This document shows positions 13,505-22,473 of a stretch of DNA of 64,000 nucleotides, piece after piece. Origin of the DNA: PFJX01 sp031426735 (GTDB lineage Bacteria > Pseudomonadota > Gammaproteobacteria > Burkholderiales > Thiobacillaceae); the NCBI GenBank assembly GCA_031426735.1, contig JASJPK010000076.1:13890-77889 (forward strand), written 5' to 3'. The stretch's first letter is position 1. Each line of letters begins with the position of its first letter. The position numbers and the translations under genes are program-made. The notes beneath the pieces are model-generated. The model saw only the letters and a program-made list of their open reading frames with translations. It searched no databases and had not been told where the DNA came from.

Positions 13505-15978
13505 GGTTGCGTTCCGGTTTTATCGTTCGGCTTGGCGCCGCCGAGACGTTCCAGCACGAATGCGGCCTGGCGGTCGTTGGGCGAAAGTCGTAGCGCCGCC
13601 GAGATATGTTCGCGCGCCAGTTGTTCTTCGCCACGTTGGTAATAGAGCATGCCAAGCGCACGGCGCAGCGACGGGTCGGTCGGGAAGGCGGTGACGCCGT
13701 CGCGCAGGCGCTCGATGGCGTGCTCTTCTTCCTGCATTTCCTGATGGCAAATCGCCGCGAAGTAATAGGCATCGGCGGACGGTTGTGCGGCAATGGCCAG
13801 TTCGAACTGGGGCAGTGCGCGGCCATAGTTCTTGGCCCGGATCAGGCGGCCGCCTTCGATCATCGCTTCGGTCGACTTCTTCAGGCAGGCTTCGGCGGAC
13901 AGTCCGGCACAGGGATTGACGCGCAGCGTGACGACCTTGCCGTCCGGCGCCGGCCGGTTCAGTGCCTCGCTGACCAGGCCGCCTTCGATGCGCAACGCCG
14001 CCGGATCGAGGCTGCCCCAGTAGTTGGCCTCCAGCAAGGTACCGGCATCGGCGCGCAGGTTCAGCGTGTTCTGGAAAATCGCGTTGTCGCGCAATACGCC
14101 GGAAAAGCCGCTCATGTCGACGCCGACTTCGTTGCCGGCGATGCGATTCAGCGTGAGTTCCGCATCGCTGCGTTCGAGCCGTATGCCGATGCGGTTTTCG
14201 CCGATGCGCAGGTCGCGCACGCTGGCCGCGCCAGCCCCGCTAAGCAACAGGCCGGTATCGCATTTCTGAATCTGGCCGCCTTCCAGGATGCCCTGGGCGC
14301 GTTGCAGATGGATGCCGGTGGTCGCGCCCGCCAGGCTGAAACCGCGCAGGCCGATATTGCCGCCTTCGACGCTGAGCCCGCCCCAGGCGCCGCCGCCGCG
14401 CGCGAGGAATTCGACGGGTTCGTCGCTGCTATCGGACGTGAGGCCGCCTTGCACGATCAGGCGGGCGGCCGGGTCGAATGCGATGCGGGTGCCGGGCGCG
14501 AGTTGCAGCGTGACGCCGGCGGGAACCAGCAACTCGCCGGTCACCACGACGTTGCCGGCAAGTTCGCGATCCGCCTCGATGCGGCCGCTCAACGGTGGCG
14601 GGTTTTCCGCCAACACGCGGCCACGTGCAATCGGCCCCGGTTCGGACGCATTGCCGGCGCTGTCCAGCGCGACGATACGGTAGTAGCGGTATTGGTCGCC
14701 ACCGGCATCCTTGTCGACAAAACTCGGTGTTTCGACCACGCCGACGGGAGTGAAGCCGGACAAGGGTTGCGTCGAACGCAGCACCTGGTAACCGGCCAGA
14801 TCGGGCACATTGGCCAGTGCTTCCCAGCGCAACAGAACCCGCCCGGGTTGCGAGCGCGCAGTGAGTCGGGCTGGCGTGGCGGGCGGCTGGCTGTCGATAT
14901 TGACCAGATTGGTGTCGTACCAGCTCGAAACCAGGCCGTTGCGACCGCGCAGTGTCGCGATCAGCGGCGCCTGGCGGATGGCGTCGCCGTCCTGCACGCG
15001 ATATTCGCCGACATAAACCCCCGGCGTTTTTTCGGTCATCGGCAAGGCGCGCCGATAGTTGCCGATGTCGAACACGGCGGCGCCGTTGCTGTCCGCCTGC
15101 ATGGCGACGCTGATTACCTTGCCGAGACCGAACGGCGATTGGACGGCGTTGGAGAGCATGCCTTGAATGCGCGGGCCGCTGCTGGCGCTGCCGCCGAGCG
15201 GTTCGGGCATCGACTTGGCGATGGTGTAGCCGAGCTCGCTGACCAGGCGCACGCGCTGGATATCGCGCAGATTCAACGCCGCCGACATGGCCGACATGGC
15301 CAGGCCGATCGGCGTCAGACTGATGCCGCCTTCGCGAAAAGAGACGTCTTCCTTGCGGGTCAGGATGACTTCACCGGTTTGCGCATTGAGCAGGCTGATT
15401 TCCGCACTGACCGCCAACTCGGAATAGACGCCCATGAAAATCTTGCGGAAATCGACGACACGGCCGGTAATCACGCCATCGCAGCCGAGCGATTGGCAAA
15501 GCGACTGGTAATAGGTTTTGTCCTTGGTATCCGGTGATGCCTTGCTGTCGCGGTCAAGCGTGAGCAATTTGGCATCGACGGCGGCAAGCTCGATGTCGCC
15601 ATAGGACTTGGAACTGAACTGGTTGTAGAAGGCGCGCCGAACCTCCTCGGCAATGCCAAGCTCGGCGGTGGCGTTGTCGAATGGCAGGATGGCCACGGTG
15701 CGCGGCAGGGTGGCTGTAGAAACCGGTGGCAGATTTGCTTCTGCCGATATTCGCGACTCTGCTGCGGGTGCGGTAGCGGGGGCTGACATGAAGTCGAAAC
15801 CGCCGCCACTGGCGAAAACAGGTGTGGCCTGCGCGCAAACCAGAAAACCCATGACACCGGCAAGCCTCAAGCTAAGCGGCAACTGTTCGGAATGTTTCGA
15901 TCTGGTCGTCGTGCGGGTCAGTGTGCAGCAAGCGGTGACGGGGGGGGTAAGGGGGGCGACCGGATTGCGAGAATTCAT
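13501..15978 (-). CDS. Large envelope protein: CsgG/GNA1162-like, FN3, beta-helix and TPR domains
   Basis: An 825-residue protein whose hydrophobic export signal is at about 37-56. Domains in order: a CsgG/DUF799-like domain (about 92-260; TVAILPFDNATAELGIAEEV ... YYQSLCQSLGCDGVITGRV), a linker domain (270-360) with MxxxxPGVYxGEYxV, a fibronectin type III domain (365-452), a right-handed parallel beta-helix (about 460-660; repeated short turns such as GIHLQRAQGILEGGQI), and TPRs (700-812). The CsgG-like part suggests an outer-membrane-associated assembly factor; the beta-helix suggests carbohydrate or surface contact. It is first in the minus-strand operon. The distance from Met1 to the signal is unusually long and includes a C8 run, so the start is uncertain. 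Confidence 0.8.
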   Translation of the reverse strand: MNSRNPVAPLTPPVTACCTLTRTTTRSKHSEQLPLSLRLAGVMGFLVCAQATPVFASGGGFDFMSAPATAPAAESRISAEANLPPVSTATLPRTVAILPFDNATAELGIAEEVRRAFYNQFSSKSYGDIELAAVDAKLLTLDRDSKASPDTKDKTYYQSLCQSLGCDGVITGRVVDFRKIFMGVYSELAVSAEISLLNAQTGEVILTRKEDVSFREGGISLTPIGLAMSAMSAALNLRDIQRVRLVSELGYTIAKSMPEPLGGSASSGPRIQGMLSNAVQSPFGLGKVISVAMQADSNGAAVFDIGNYRRALPMTEKTPGVYVGEYRVQDGDAIRQAPLIATLRGRNGLVSSWYDTNLVNIDSQPPATPARLTARSQPGRVLLRWEALANVPDLAGYQVLRSTQPLSGFTPVGVVETPSFVDKDAGGDQYRYYRIVALDSAGNASEPGPIARGRVLAENPPPLSGRIEADRELAGNVVVTGELLVPAGVTLQLAPGTRIAFDPAARLIVQGGLTSDSSDEPVEFLARGGGAWGGLSVEGGNIGLRGFSLAGATTGIHLQRAQGILEGGQIQKCDTGLLLSGAGAASVRDLRIGENRIGIRLERSDAELTLNRIAGNEVGVDMSGFSGVLRDNAIFQNTLNLRADAGTLLEANYWGSLDPAALRIEGGLVSEALNRPAPDGKVVTLRVNPCAGLSAEACLKKSTEAMIEGGRLIRAKNYGRALPQFELAIAAQPSADAYYFAAICHQEMQEEEHAIERLRDGVTAFPTDPSLRRALGMLYYQRGEEQLAREHISAALRLSPNDRQAAFVLERLGGAKPNDKTGTQP
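15940..15947. repeat. Poly-G/C tract of 8 bp near the 5' end of the CsgG-like gene
   Basis: Eight consecutive G on the plus strand (C8 in the coding strand, codons 11-13 from the 15978 ATG), followed after TAA by a further six G. If translation begins at 15978, slippage here would shift the frame. Confidence 0.6.
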
Positions 15979-16129
15979 GAACTACATCCAACGTGATTGG
16001 ATAACCTTTGAGGGCTCAGATTCGCTACTGGAAAACAAAATATCGAAAGCAAATTTTGCCTGCGAGAGATATTTGTTTAATCTTTAGCAAGTTTAACAAT
16101 ATCAGTCATCGCATTGGGGGTCCTGGACC
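15979..16129. promoter_or_regulatory. Divergent, AT-rich intergenic region of the envelope locus
   Basis: A 151-bp region between two divergent genes of the same apparent system, clearly more AT-rich than its surroundings (for example AAAACAAAATATCGAAAGC and TTTAATCTTTAGCAAG). It must hold promoters for both directions. No exact -35/-10 pair or known operator was identified. Confidence 0.5.
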
Positions 16130-17086
16130 ATGAATACCGTTAGGTTATCTGTCGTTGTCGGCGCGCTTCTTTCGCTATTTGCAGCTATCTCGCCAGCCTC
16201 GGCAGATCGGATTGTGGGCGGTGATTTCGACCAGGGGAAATCCTGGCTGGAAAAACGCAATTTGGACCTGACCGATTCCCCTCAGGAGGCATTGACCGAT
16301 GGCTACATCCTGGTGGTCGGCGAGGGTTTGCCGATGGCGGGCGGTACCCCGGCGCGGCAACGCCTGACCGCGATTCGCGCGGCGGAAATCATCGCTTATC
16401 GCCGTCTCGCCGAAATCATCAATGGCGTCTATGTCTCCGGCCAGACCACCGTGCGCGATTGCTCGCTGGAGAGCGAGGTGGTCAAGACTGCGGTTAGCGG
16501 CCTGATCAAGGGCGCTCGCAAGGTGCATGAAGAATGGAATCCGGTCGACGGTACCGCCCAGGTGTTCATGCAGATCGGCGTACGCGGGCCCGATAGCGTG
16601 GCCGCCACCCTGTACAACTCGTACATCAACACGCCTGGACGCGCTTCGCTGCAGGTGGTGTCGTTCACGCCGCCCGCTCCGCTGCCCGTCGCCGCACCGG
16701 CTGCCGCACCTGCCGCCAAGCCGGTCGCGCCGGCCGCGCCGGCCGAGTTGCACGATGGCCTGATCATCGATGCGCGCGAACTCGGTTTCCAACCCGCATT
16801 GATCAATCGCATTTTTTCCAGCAAGGGCGAGGCGCTCTACGATCCGTCCAAGGTGAGTCAGAAAATCCTGGTGGAACAAGGTGCCGGCGAATACACCAAC
16901 ACCATCGAAAAGGCGCGTGCCGCACTGGAAGCACGCGGCGCCAAGGCGCCGCTGGTCGTCAAGGCGACCGGCCTGAAAACCATGGCCGATCTGAATGTCA
17001 GCGATGAAGACGTCATGCGTATTTTCATGGCCGATCAGAAGAGCAATTTCCTGGCCTCGGCCAAAGTGGCTTTTGTCTTGAAGTAA
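16130..17086 (+). CDS. LPP20-family exported protein
   Basis: A 318-residue protein with a signal peptide (cleavage near ASA-DR, residue 26). Residues about 55-150 match the LPP20/FlgT N-terminal pattern: VVGEGLPMAGGTPARQRLTA then an Ala-rich helix (AAEIIAYRRLAEIINGVYV) and strands ending VFMQIGV. A Pro/Ala-rich linker (about 182-205) leads to a C-terminal domain (DGLIIDARELGFQPALINRI) of the kind seen in FlgT-like proteins. It is transcribed divergently from the four-gene envelope operon, whose SH3/LPP20 member it resembles. Flagellar genes are absent, so FlgT itself is unlikely. Function is unknown. Confidence 0.82.
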   Translation: MNTVRLSVVVGALLSLFAAISPASADRIVGGDFDQGKSWLEKRNLDLTDSPQEALTDGYILVVGEGLPMAGGTPARQRLTAIRAAEIIAYRRLAEIINGVYVSGQTTVRDCSLESEVVKTAVSGLIKGARKVHEEWNPVDGTAQVFMQIGVRGPDSVAATLYNSYINTPGRASLQVVSFTPPAPLPVAAPAAAPAAKPVAPAAPAELHDGLIIDARELGFQPALINRIFSSKGEALYDPSKVSQKILVEQGAGEYTNTIEKARAALEARGAKAPLVVKATGLKTMADLNVSDEDVMRIFMADQKSNFLASAKVAFVLK

Positions 17087-17096
17087 GACGTGGCAC

Positions 17097-17124
17097 GGGG
17101 GCTCCGGTGCTGCCGGAGCACCCC
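17097..17124 (+). terminator. Hairpin after the LPP20 gene
   Basis: Stem GGGGGCTCCGG/CCGGAGCACCCC with one mismatch and a TGCTG loop, 10 nt after the stop codon. It lacks a T-run, so termination efficiency is doubtful. Confidence 0.4.
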
Positions 17125-17210
17125 GCGCAAGTTGCCGATTTCTTGACTGCAGGTGTTTTGTCCGGCGGTCGTTTGCGGGTATCCTCGCCCGCCCCTCGAT
17201 ATCAGCCGCC

Positions 17211-17861
17211 ATGCCCGACGCCCTTCTCTCCGTTCATGATCTAGCCTGCGCACGTGGCGAACGGCTATTGTTCAAAGGCATGAATTTCAGCCTGAACCAG
17301 GGACAGTTGCTGCTGGTGCAAGGCGGCAATGGCCAGGGCAAAACCAGTTTGCTGCGCTTGCTGACCGGACTGGCCAGGCCCGAAGAAGGTGAAGTGCACT
17401 GGCGTGGCGTGTCGATTCGGCGAACCAGCGAGGCCTATCATGCCGAGATGTGCTATCTGGGCCACGCCAATGGCGTCAAGGACGATCTCAATCCAGTGGA
17501 AAACCTGCGTTTTGCCGATGGCCTGCACGGTCGTGCCTTCGATCAATTGCGCGCAATTGCCACGCTGGAACGCCTTGGTTTGAATCGCTGCCTGGATTTA
17601 CCCTGCCGCGTGTTGTCCTTCGGCCAGCGTCGCCGCGTCGCACTGGCCGCGTTGTTGCTGGCCGGTGCGACGTTGTGGATTCTGGACGAGCCCCTGACCG
17701 GCCTCGATGTGCATGCCGTCGCGCTGATGGAAGGCCTGATTCGCGACCACTTGACCGCGGGCGGCATGGTCGTCGCCACGACGCATCAGGCGCTGAATCT
17801 GGAAGGCGTCTCCGTACAACGCCTGCTGGTCGGCAATGTAGCGATTCCCGAGTTGGCTTAG
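17211..17861 (+). CDS. ccmA: Heme exporter ATP-binding protein CcmA
   Basis: A 216-residue ABC ATPase with Walker A GGNGQGKTSL (about residues 37-46), the signature region LSFGQRRRVALAALLL, and Walker B LWILDEPLTGLD. Short length and position at the head of ccmB-I identify CcmA. Together with CcmB it uses ATP to release holo-CcmE from CcmC-D during cytochrome c maturation (system I). It starts the ccm run; the ATG at 17211 has only a weak ribosome site. Confidence 0.97.
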   Translation: MPDALLSVHDLACARGERLLFKGMNFSLNQGQLLLVQGGNGQGKTSLLRLLTGLARPEEGEVHWRGVSIRRTSEAYHAEMCYLGHANGVKDDLNPVENLRFADGLHGRAFDQLRAIATLERLGLNRCLDLPCRVLSFGQRRRVALAALLLAGATLWILDEPLTGLDVHAVALMEGLIRDHLTAGGMVVATTHQALNLEGVSVQRLLVGNVAIPELA

Positions 17862-17869
17862 CCCGGTAT

Positions 17870-18538
17870 ATGCATCGCTTCCTGCTCGCCGTCCTCCGTC
17901 GCGACCTTACCCTGGCGGCCCGTCGTCGCGGCGACTGGCTGATCGCGCAATTCTTTTTCGTCATGGTCGCCAGTCTGTTTCCGCTCGGCGTCGGGCCCGA
18001 GCCGGAGATGCTGGCGCGCATCGGACCCGGCGTGCTGTGGGTGGCGGCGACGCTGGCTTCGCTGCTTTCGCTTTCGCGCCTGTTCGCTGACGATCATCAC
18101 GACGGCAGTCTCGAACATATGGTGCTGTCGCCGGAGCCGACCGTATTGCTGGTGCTGGGCAAATCGTTGGCGCACTGGCTGATCTATGGCGTGCCCTTGC
18201 TGTTGATTGCGCCGGTGCTGGGCATTCAGTTCAATTTAAGCTGGGAAGCGATAATGGTGCTCGAACTTTCCCTGTTGCTCGGCACACCCATCCTGTCCTT
18301 GCTCGGCAGCGTCGGCGCGGCGCTGACGCTGGGGTTGCGCGGCGGCGGTGTGTTGTTGACTCTGCTCATCCTGCCGCTCTATATCCCCGCACTTATTTTT
18401 GGTGCCGGCGCGGTCGATGGGGTCATGGCGGGAACTGGAGCCGAGGCACACCTGTCATTGCTGGGCGCTTTCATGGTGCTCTCACTTATGATCTCGCCCT
18501 GGATTGCAGCTGCGGCCTTACGTGTATCACTTGAATAA
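17870..18538 (+). CDS. ccmB: Heme exporter membrane protein CcmB
   Basis: A 222-residue polytopic membrane protein (six hydrophobic segments) beginning MHRFLLAVLRRDLTLAARR, the typical CcmB start. The ATG at 17870 lies 8 nt after the ccmA stop; a longer upstream frame covers ccmA and is not real. It is the membrane part of the CcmAB ABC unit in cytochrome c maturation. The motif LSLSRLFADDHHDGSLEHM is characteristic. Confidence 0.96.
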   Translation: MHRFLLAVLRRDLTLAARRRGDWLIAQFFFVMVASLFPLGVGPEPEMLARIGPGVLWVAATLASLLSLSRLFADDHHDGSLEHMVLSPEPTVLLVLGKSLAHWLIYGVPLLLIAPVLGIQFNLSWEAIMVLELSLLLGTPILSLLGSVGAALTLGLRGGGVLLTLLILPLYIPALIFGAGAVDGVMAGTGAEAHLSLLGAFMVLSLMISPWIAAAALRVSLE

Positions 18539-18556
18539 GCGTCGAACGATCGTCGA

Positions 18557-19288
18557 ATGAATCTCTATACCTACGCCTCCCCCGCCAATTTCTACGTTCT
18601 CGCCGGCAAGATGATCCCCTGGTTCGCCTGGGGCGCCGGTCTGCTCACCGTGTGGGGGCTGTACATCAGCTTCTTCCTCGCGCCGACCGATTTTCAGCAG
18701 AGCGAGGCTTACCGGATCATCTTCATCCATGTGCCGGCAGCCTGGATGTCGATGTTCATCTATCTGGTCATGGCGTTCTGGGGCGCCATCGGGCTGGCCT
18801 TCAACACGCGGCTGTCGTTCATGATGGCGCGCGCGCTGGCGCCGACCGGGGCGTTGTTCACCTTCATCGCGTTGTGGACCGGCGCGCTCTGGGGCAAGCC
18901 GATGTGGGGCGCCTGGTGGGTGTGGGACGCGCGCCTGACTTCCGAACTGATCCTGTTGTTCCTGTATGTCGGCATCATCGCGTTGTGGGCGGCAATCGAC
19001 GACGTCCGCCGCGGCGACCGTGCCGGCTCGCTGCTGACGCTGATCGGCGCAATCAATGTACCGATCATCTATTTCTCGGTGAAGTGGTGGAACACCTTGC
19101 ATCAGGGTTCTTCCATCAACCTGATGAAGGCGCCCAGCATGGCGGCGATCATGCTGCAGGGCATGCTGGTCATGGCGATTGCCGCCTGGTTCTACACCAT
19201 CGCAGTGGCCCTGGTGCGGGTGCGCCGGATCATTCTGGAAAGAGAACGGCAGACGGAGTGGGCCAAAGCAATTCTGGAGAACGATTGA
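18557..19288 (+). CDS. ccmC: Heme-handling protein CcmC
   Basis: A 243-residue protein with six membrane segments and the tryptophan-rich WWD motif (WGKPMWGAWWVWDARLTSE), which binds heme on the periplasmic face and passes it to CcmE. It lies 18 nt after ccmB and overlaps ccmD by one base. Confidence 0.97.
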   Translation: MNLYTYASPANFYVLAGKMIPWFAWGAGLLTVWGLYISFFLAPTDFQQSEAYRIIFIHVPAAWMSMFIYLVMAFWGAIGLAFNTRLSFMMARALAPTGALFTFIALWTGALWGKPMWGAWWVWDARLTSELILLFLYVGIIALWAAIDDVRRGDRAGSLLTLIGAINVPIIYFSVKWWNTLHQGSSINLMKAPSMAAIMLQGMLVMAIAAWFYTIAVALVRVRRIILERERQTEWAKAILEND

Positions 19289-19479
19289 TGGAATGGGCTA
19301 GCTGGCAAGATTTCTGGAATATGGCCGGATATGGACTCTATGTCTGGGGTTCGTTCGGCGTGACTGCGCTGTGTATCTTGATCGAAGTCATACTTTTAAA
19401 ACGCGCCGGCATGGATACTCGCCGCCGCCTGAAGCGCATGCAGCAATGGGCATCGTCCCTGGAAGGGGAAGGTCAATGA
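19288..19479 (+). CDS. ccmD: Heme exporter small subunit CcmD
   Basis: A 63-residue protein with one membrane helix (about residues 15-37, YGLYVWGSFGVTALCILIEV) and a basic C-terminus (DTRRRLKRMQ), as expected of CcmD. Its ATG overlaps the ccmC stop (TGATG) and its stop overlaps the ccmE start (ATGA). CcmD helps the CcmC-CcmE complex release holo-CcmE. Confidence 0.93.
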   Translation: MEWASWQDFWNMAGYGLYVWGSFGVTALCILIEVILLKRAGMDTRRRLKRMQQWASSLEGEGQ

Positions 19480-19922
19480 AGTCTCGTCACAAAAAACTCC
19501 TGGTCATCTTCCTTGGCGTCGCCGGACTCGGCATTGCCGCCACCCTGATCCTCAATGCTTTCCAGAGCAATCTGGTGTTCTTCTTCTCGCCGACCGAAGT
19601 CGCCGCGGGCAAGGCACCGAGCGACCGTGCTTTCCGCATCGGCGGCCTGGTCGAAACGGGTAGCGTGAAGCGCGATCCGGACGGACTCACGGTCCGTTTC
19701 GTGGTGACCGATACCGCCAAATCGATGCCGGTGCTCTACAAAGGCATCCTGCCCGACCTGTTCAAGGAAGGTAAAGGCGTCGTGGCGGAAGGCAAACTCG
19801 GCGCGGACGGCCTGTTTACTTCCACCCAGGTGCTCGCCAAGCACGACGAGAACTACATGCCGCCGGAAGCCGCCCAGGCTTTGGAACAGGCGGCGAAGGC
19901 GCAACAGACACTCGTGAAATAA
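19476..19922 (+). CDS. ccmE: Heme chaperone CcmE
   Basis: A 148-residue protein, anchored by one N-terminal helix, with a periplasmic beta-barrel. The heme-binding histidine is His123 in the HDENY motif (His123, Tyr127). The start at 19476 overlaps the ccmD stop. CcmE carries heme covalently from CcmC to the CcmF-H ligation complex. Confidence 0.97.
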   Translation: MKSRHKKLLVIFLGVAGLGIAATLILNAFQSNLVFFFSPTEVAAGKAPSDRAFRIGGLVETGSVKRDPDGLTVRFVVTDTAKSMPVLYKGILPDLFKEGKGVVAEGKLGADGLFTSTQVLAKHDENYMPPEAAQALEQAAKAQQTLVK

Positions 19923-19987
19923 ACACCCGGTGGCCTGCCCAGGCTGGCCCCGACTGTCGAATAGATCGACATCCCCAAGGAGACCGC

Positions 19988-21949
19988 ATGATCCCAGAAC
20001 TCGGCCATTTCGCCCTTATCGTGGCGCTGCTGCTGGCGTTGACCCAGGCCATCCTGCCGCTGATCGGCGCCCAGCGCGGCAATCTCACGCTGATGGCAGT
20101 GGCACGGCCCGCTGCGCAAGGTCAGTTCGTGTTTGTCGCGATCGCCTTCGCCTGTCTCGCCTACGCGTTTCTGACCAACGATTTCTCGGTGGAGAACGTG
20201 GCGCGCAACTCGTTCTCGCAGTTGCCGGAGATTTACCGCTTCACCGCCACCTGGGGTTCGCATGAAGGTTCCATGCTGCTGTGGGCGCTGATCCTCGGCT
20301 TCTGGACGACTTCGGTCTCGGTTTTCTCGCGGCATTTGCCGGACGACATGGTGGCGCGTGTGATCGGCATCATGGGCCTGGTTTCCACCGGCTTCCTGGC
20401 CTTCCTGTTGACCACCTCCAACCCCTTCATCCGCCTGTTGCCGGCCGCCGCCGACGGGCGCGACATGAACCCGCTGCTGCAGGACCCCGGCATGGTGATC
20501 CATCCGCCCATGCTGTACATGGGCTATGTCGGCTTCTCCGTCGCCTTCGCCTTCGCCATCGCCGCGTTGCTGTCCGGCCGCCTCGACGCTGCCTGGGCGC
20601 GCTGGTCGCGGCCGTGGACGACGGTGGCCTGGGCGTTCCTGTCGCTCGGCATCGCGCTGGGCAGCTGGTGGGCCTACAACGAACTCGGCTGGGGCGGCTG
20701 GTGGTTCTGGGATCCGACCGAAAACGCTTCCTTCATGCCCTGGATCGCCGGCACCGCGCTGATCCATTCCCTCGCGGTCACCGAGAAACGCGGCGCCTTC
20801 AAGGCCTGGACCGTACTGCTCGCGATCACCGCGTTCTCGCTGTCCCTGCTCGGCACCTTCCTGGTTCGCTCCGGCGTGCTGTCCTCGGTACATGCCTTCG
20901 CCACCGACCCGGCGCGCGGCGCCTTCATTCTCGGCTTCCTGGTCGTGGTGATCGGCGGTTCGCTGGCGCTGTTCGCCTGGCGCGCGCCGAAGATGCTCAC
21001 CGGCGGCGCCTTCACCTGGTTCTCGCGCGAGGCCATGTTGCTCGCCAACAACGTCATCCTGCTGGCGGCGATGGGCTCGGTGTTGCTCGGCACGCTGTAT
21101 CCGTTGCTGATGGATGCCCTCGGCATGGGCAAGATTTCCGTCGGCCCGCCCTACTTCAACGCGGTGTTCGTGCCGCTGATGGCGCCCGCGCTGTTCCTGA
21201 TGGGCGTCGGCCCGTTGACGCGCTGGAAGGGCGACAGCCTGCCCGACATGATGGCGCGGCTGAAATGGGCGCTGGCGATCTCGGTCGCCACCGGCCTTCT
21301 GTTGCCGCTGACGCTGAAAGGCTTCAATCCCTGGGCCACGCTGGGCTTCTCCCTCGCGGTCTGGATCGCGCTGACGGTGCTGATCGGGTTCCGCGAGCGT
21401 CTGAAAAACGGCGCCCGTCTCGGCACGCTGACGCGTTCCTTCTGGGGCATGCAACTGGCGCACCTGGGTCTGGCCTGGGGCGTCGCCGGCATCACGCTGG
21501 TGGCCAACTACCAGGAAGAACGGGATGTGCGGATGAACGTCGGCGACCACACCGAACTGGCCGGTTACACCTTCACCTTCCGGGGCACCACCGAACGCGA
21601 GGGTCCCAATTACCGTGCCGCGCGCGGTACCGTGGAAGTCAGCCAGGACGGCAAGAAACTGTTCGTGCTGCACCCGGAAAAACGCACCTACAACGCCTCC
21701 GGCATGCCGATGACGGAAGCCGCCATCGACCCCAACTTCTTCCGCGACGTCTATGTCGCTCTTGGCGAGCCGCTGGATGACCAGGGCAATGCCTGGGCAG
21801 TACGCGTGTTCCACAAGCCGTTCATCAACTGGCTGTGGATCGGCGCCCTCCTGCTGACCATCGGCGGTTTCCTGGCGGCATCGGACCGGCGCTATCGCAT
21901 CGCGATGAAGGCGACTGCGCCCGCTGGTGCAGCAGCGCAGGGGGCTTGA
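19988..21949 (+). CDS. ccmF: Cytochrome c heme lyase subunit CcmF
   Basis: A 653-residue protein with about 14-15 membrane segments and the WWD heme motif GWGGWWFWDPTENASFMPW. It forms the heme ligation complex with CcmH and CcmI, attaching heme to apocytochrome CxxCH motifs. It starts after a 65-nt gap from ccmE with AAGGAG before the ATG, the largest gap in the operon. Confidence 0.97.
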   Translation: MIPELGHFALIVALLLALTQAILPLIGAQRGNLTLMAVARPAAQGQFVFVAIAFACLAYAFLTNDFSVENVARNSFSQLPEIYRFTATWGSHEGSMLLWALILGFWTTSVSVFSRHLPDDMVARVIGIMGLVSTGFLAFLLTTSNPFIRLLPAAADGRDMNPLLQDPGMVIHPPMLYMGYVGFSVAFAFAIAALLSGRLDAAWARWSRPWTTVAWAFLSLGIALGSWWAYNELGWGGWWFWDPTENASFMPWIAGTALIHSLAVTEKRGAFKAWTVLLAITAFSLSLLGTFLVRSGVLSSVHAFATDPARGAFILGFLVVVIGGSLALFAWRAPKMLTGGAFTWFSREAMLLANNVILLAAMGSVLLGTLYPLLMDALGMGKISVGPPYFNAVFVPLMAPALFLMGVGPLTRWKGDSLPDMMARLKWALAISVATGLLLPLTLKGFNPWATLGFSLAVWIALTVLIGFRERLKNGARLGTLTRSFWGMQLAHLGLAWGVAGITLVANYQEERDVRMNVGDHTELAGYTFTFRGTTEREGPNYRAARGTVEVSQDGKKLFVLHPEKRTYNASGMPMTEAAIDPNFFRDVYVALGEPLDDQGNAWAVRVFHKPFINWLWIGALLLTIGGFLAASDRRYRIAMKATAPAGAAAQGA

Positions 21950-21951
21950 GC

Positions 21952-22473
21952 ATGAAACGCTGGCTTCCTCTCGTCGTCTTCCTCGTCCTGGTCGGTTTCT
22001 TCGCCAAGGGCCTGTTCCTCAATCCGCGCGAAGTGCCGTCGCCGTTCATCGGCAAGGCGGCGCCGGCGTTCACGCTGCCAGTGGTCGGCAACCCGGACAA
22101 AACCTTCAGTCCCGCCGACATGAAGGGCAAGGTCTGGCTGCTCAACGTCTGGGCGCCCTGGTGCGTGTCGTGCCGACAGGAGCACGGTGTCCTGATGGTG
22201 CTGGCGCAAAGCCAGTCGGTGCCTTTCGTCGGCCTCAACTGGAAAGACAAGGATCGCGAAGCGGACCAATTGCTGGCGCAGACCGGCAACCCGTTCTTCG
22301 CGGTGCCGGACGATCTGACCGGCAAGGTCGGCATCGACTATGGCGTCACCGGCACGCCGGAAACCTACGTCATCGACCAGGCCGGCATCATCCGCATGAA
22401 GCACGTCGGCCCGATCGGCGAAGAGGTCTGGAAAGAAAAATTCGAGCCGAAACTGAAGGAGTTGGGCGCATGA
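21952..22473 (+). CDS. ccmG: Thiol:disulfide oxidoreductase CcmG/DsbE
   Basis: A 173-residue membrane-anchored thioredoxin-fold protein with active site WCVSC (Cys71, Cys74) after VWLLNVWAP. It keeps apocytochrome cysteines reduced for heme attachment. The chosen ATG (21952) is 2 nt after the ccmF stop; an upstream in-frame extension lies inside ccmF. Confidence 0.96.
   Translation: MKRWLPLVVFLVLVGFFAKGLFLNPREVPSPFIGKAAPAFTLPVVGNPDKTFSPADMKGKVWLLNVWAPWCVSCRQEHGVLMVLAQSQSVPFVGLNWKDKDREADQLLAQTGNPFFAVPDDLTGKVGIDYGVTGTPETYVIDQAGIIRMKHVGPIGEEVWKEKFEPKLKELGA

Noticed and set aside
13606..15537. 643-codon plus-strand frame opposite the CsgG-like gene
   Set aside because: No domain or export signal; the opposite strand shows CsgG-like, FN3 and TPR domains with coupled neighbours.
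19853..21814. 653-codon open frame antisense to ccmF
   Set aside because: Composition is Arg/Gly/Gln-rich shadow coding of the GC-rich ccmF gene; ccmF is certain from its WWD motif and operon position.
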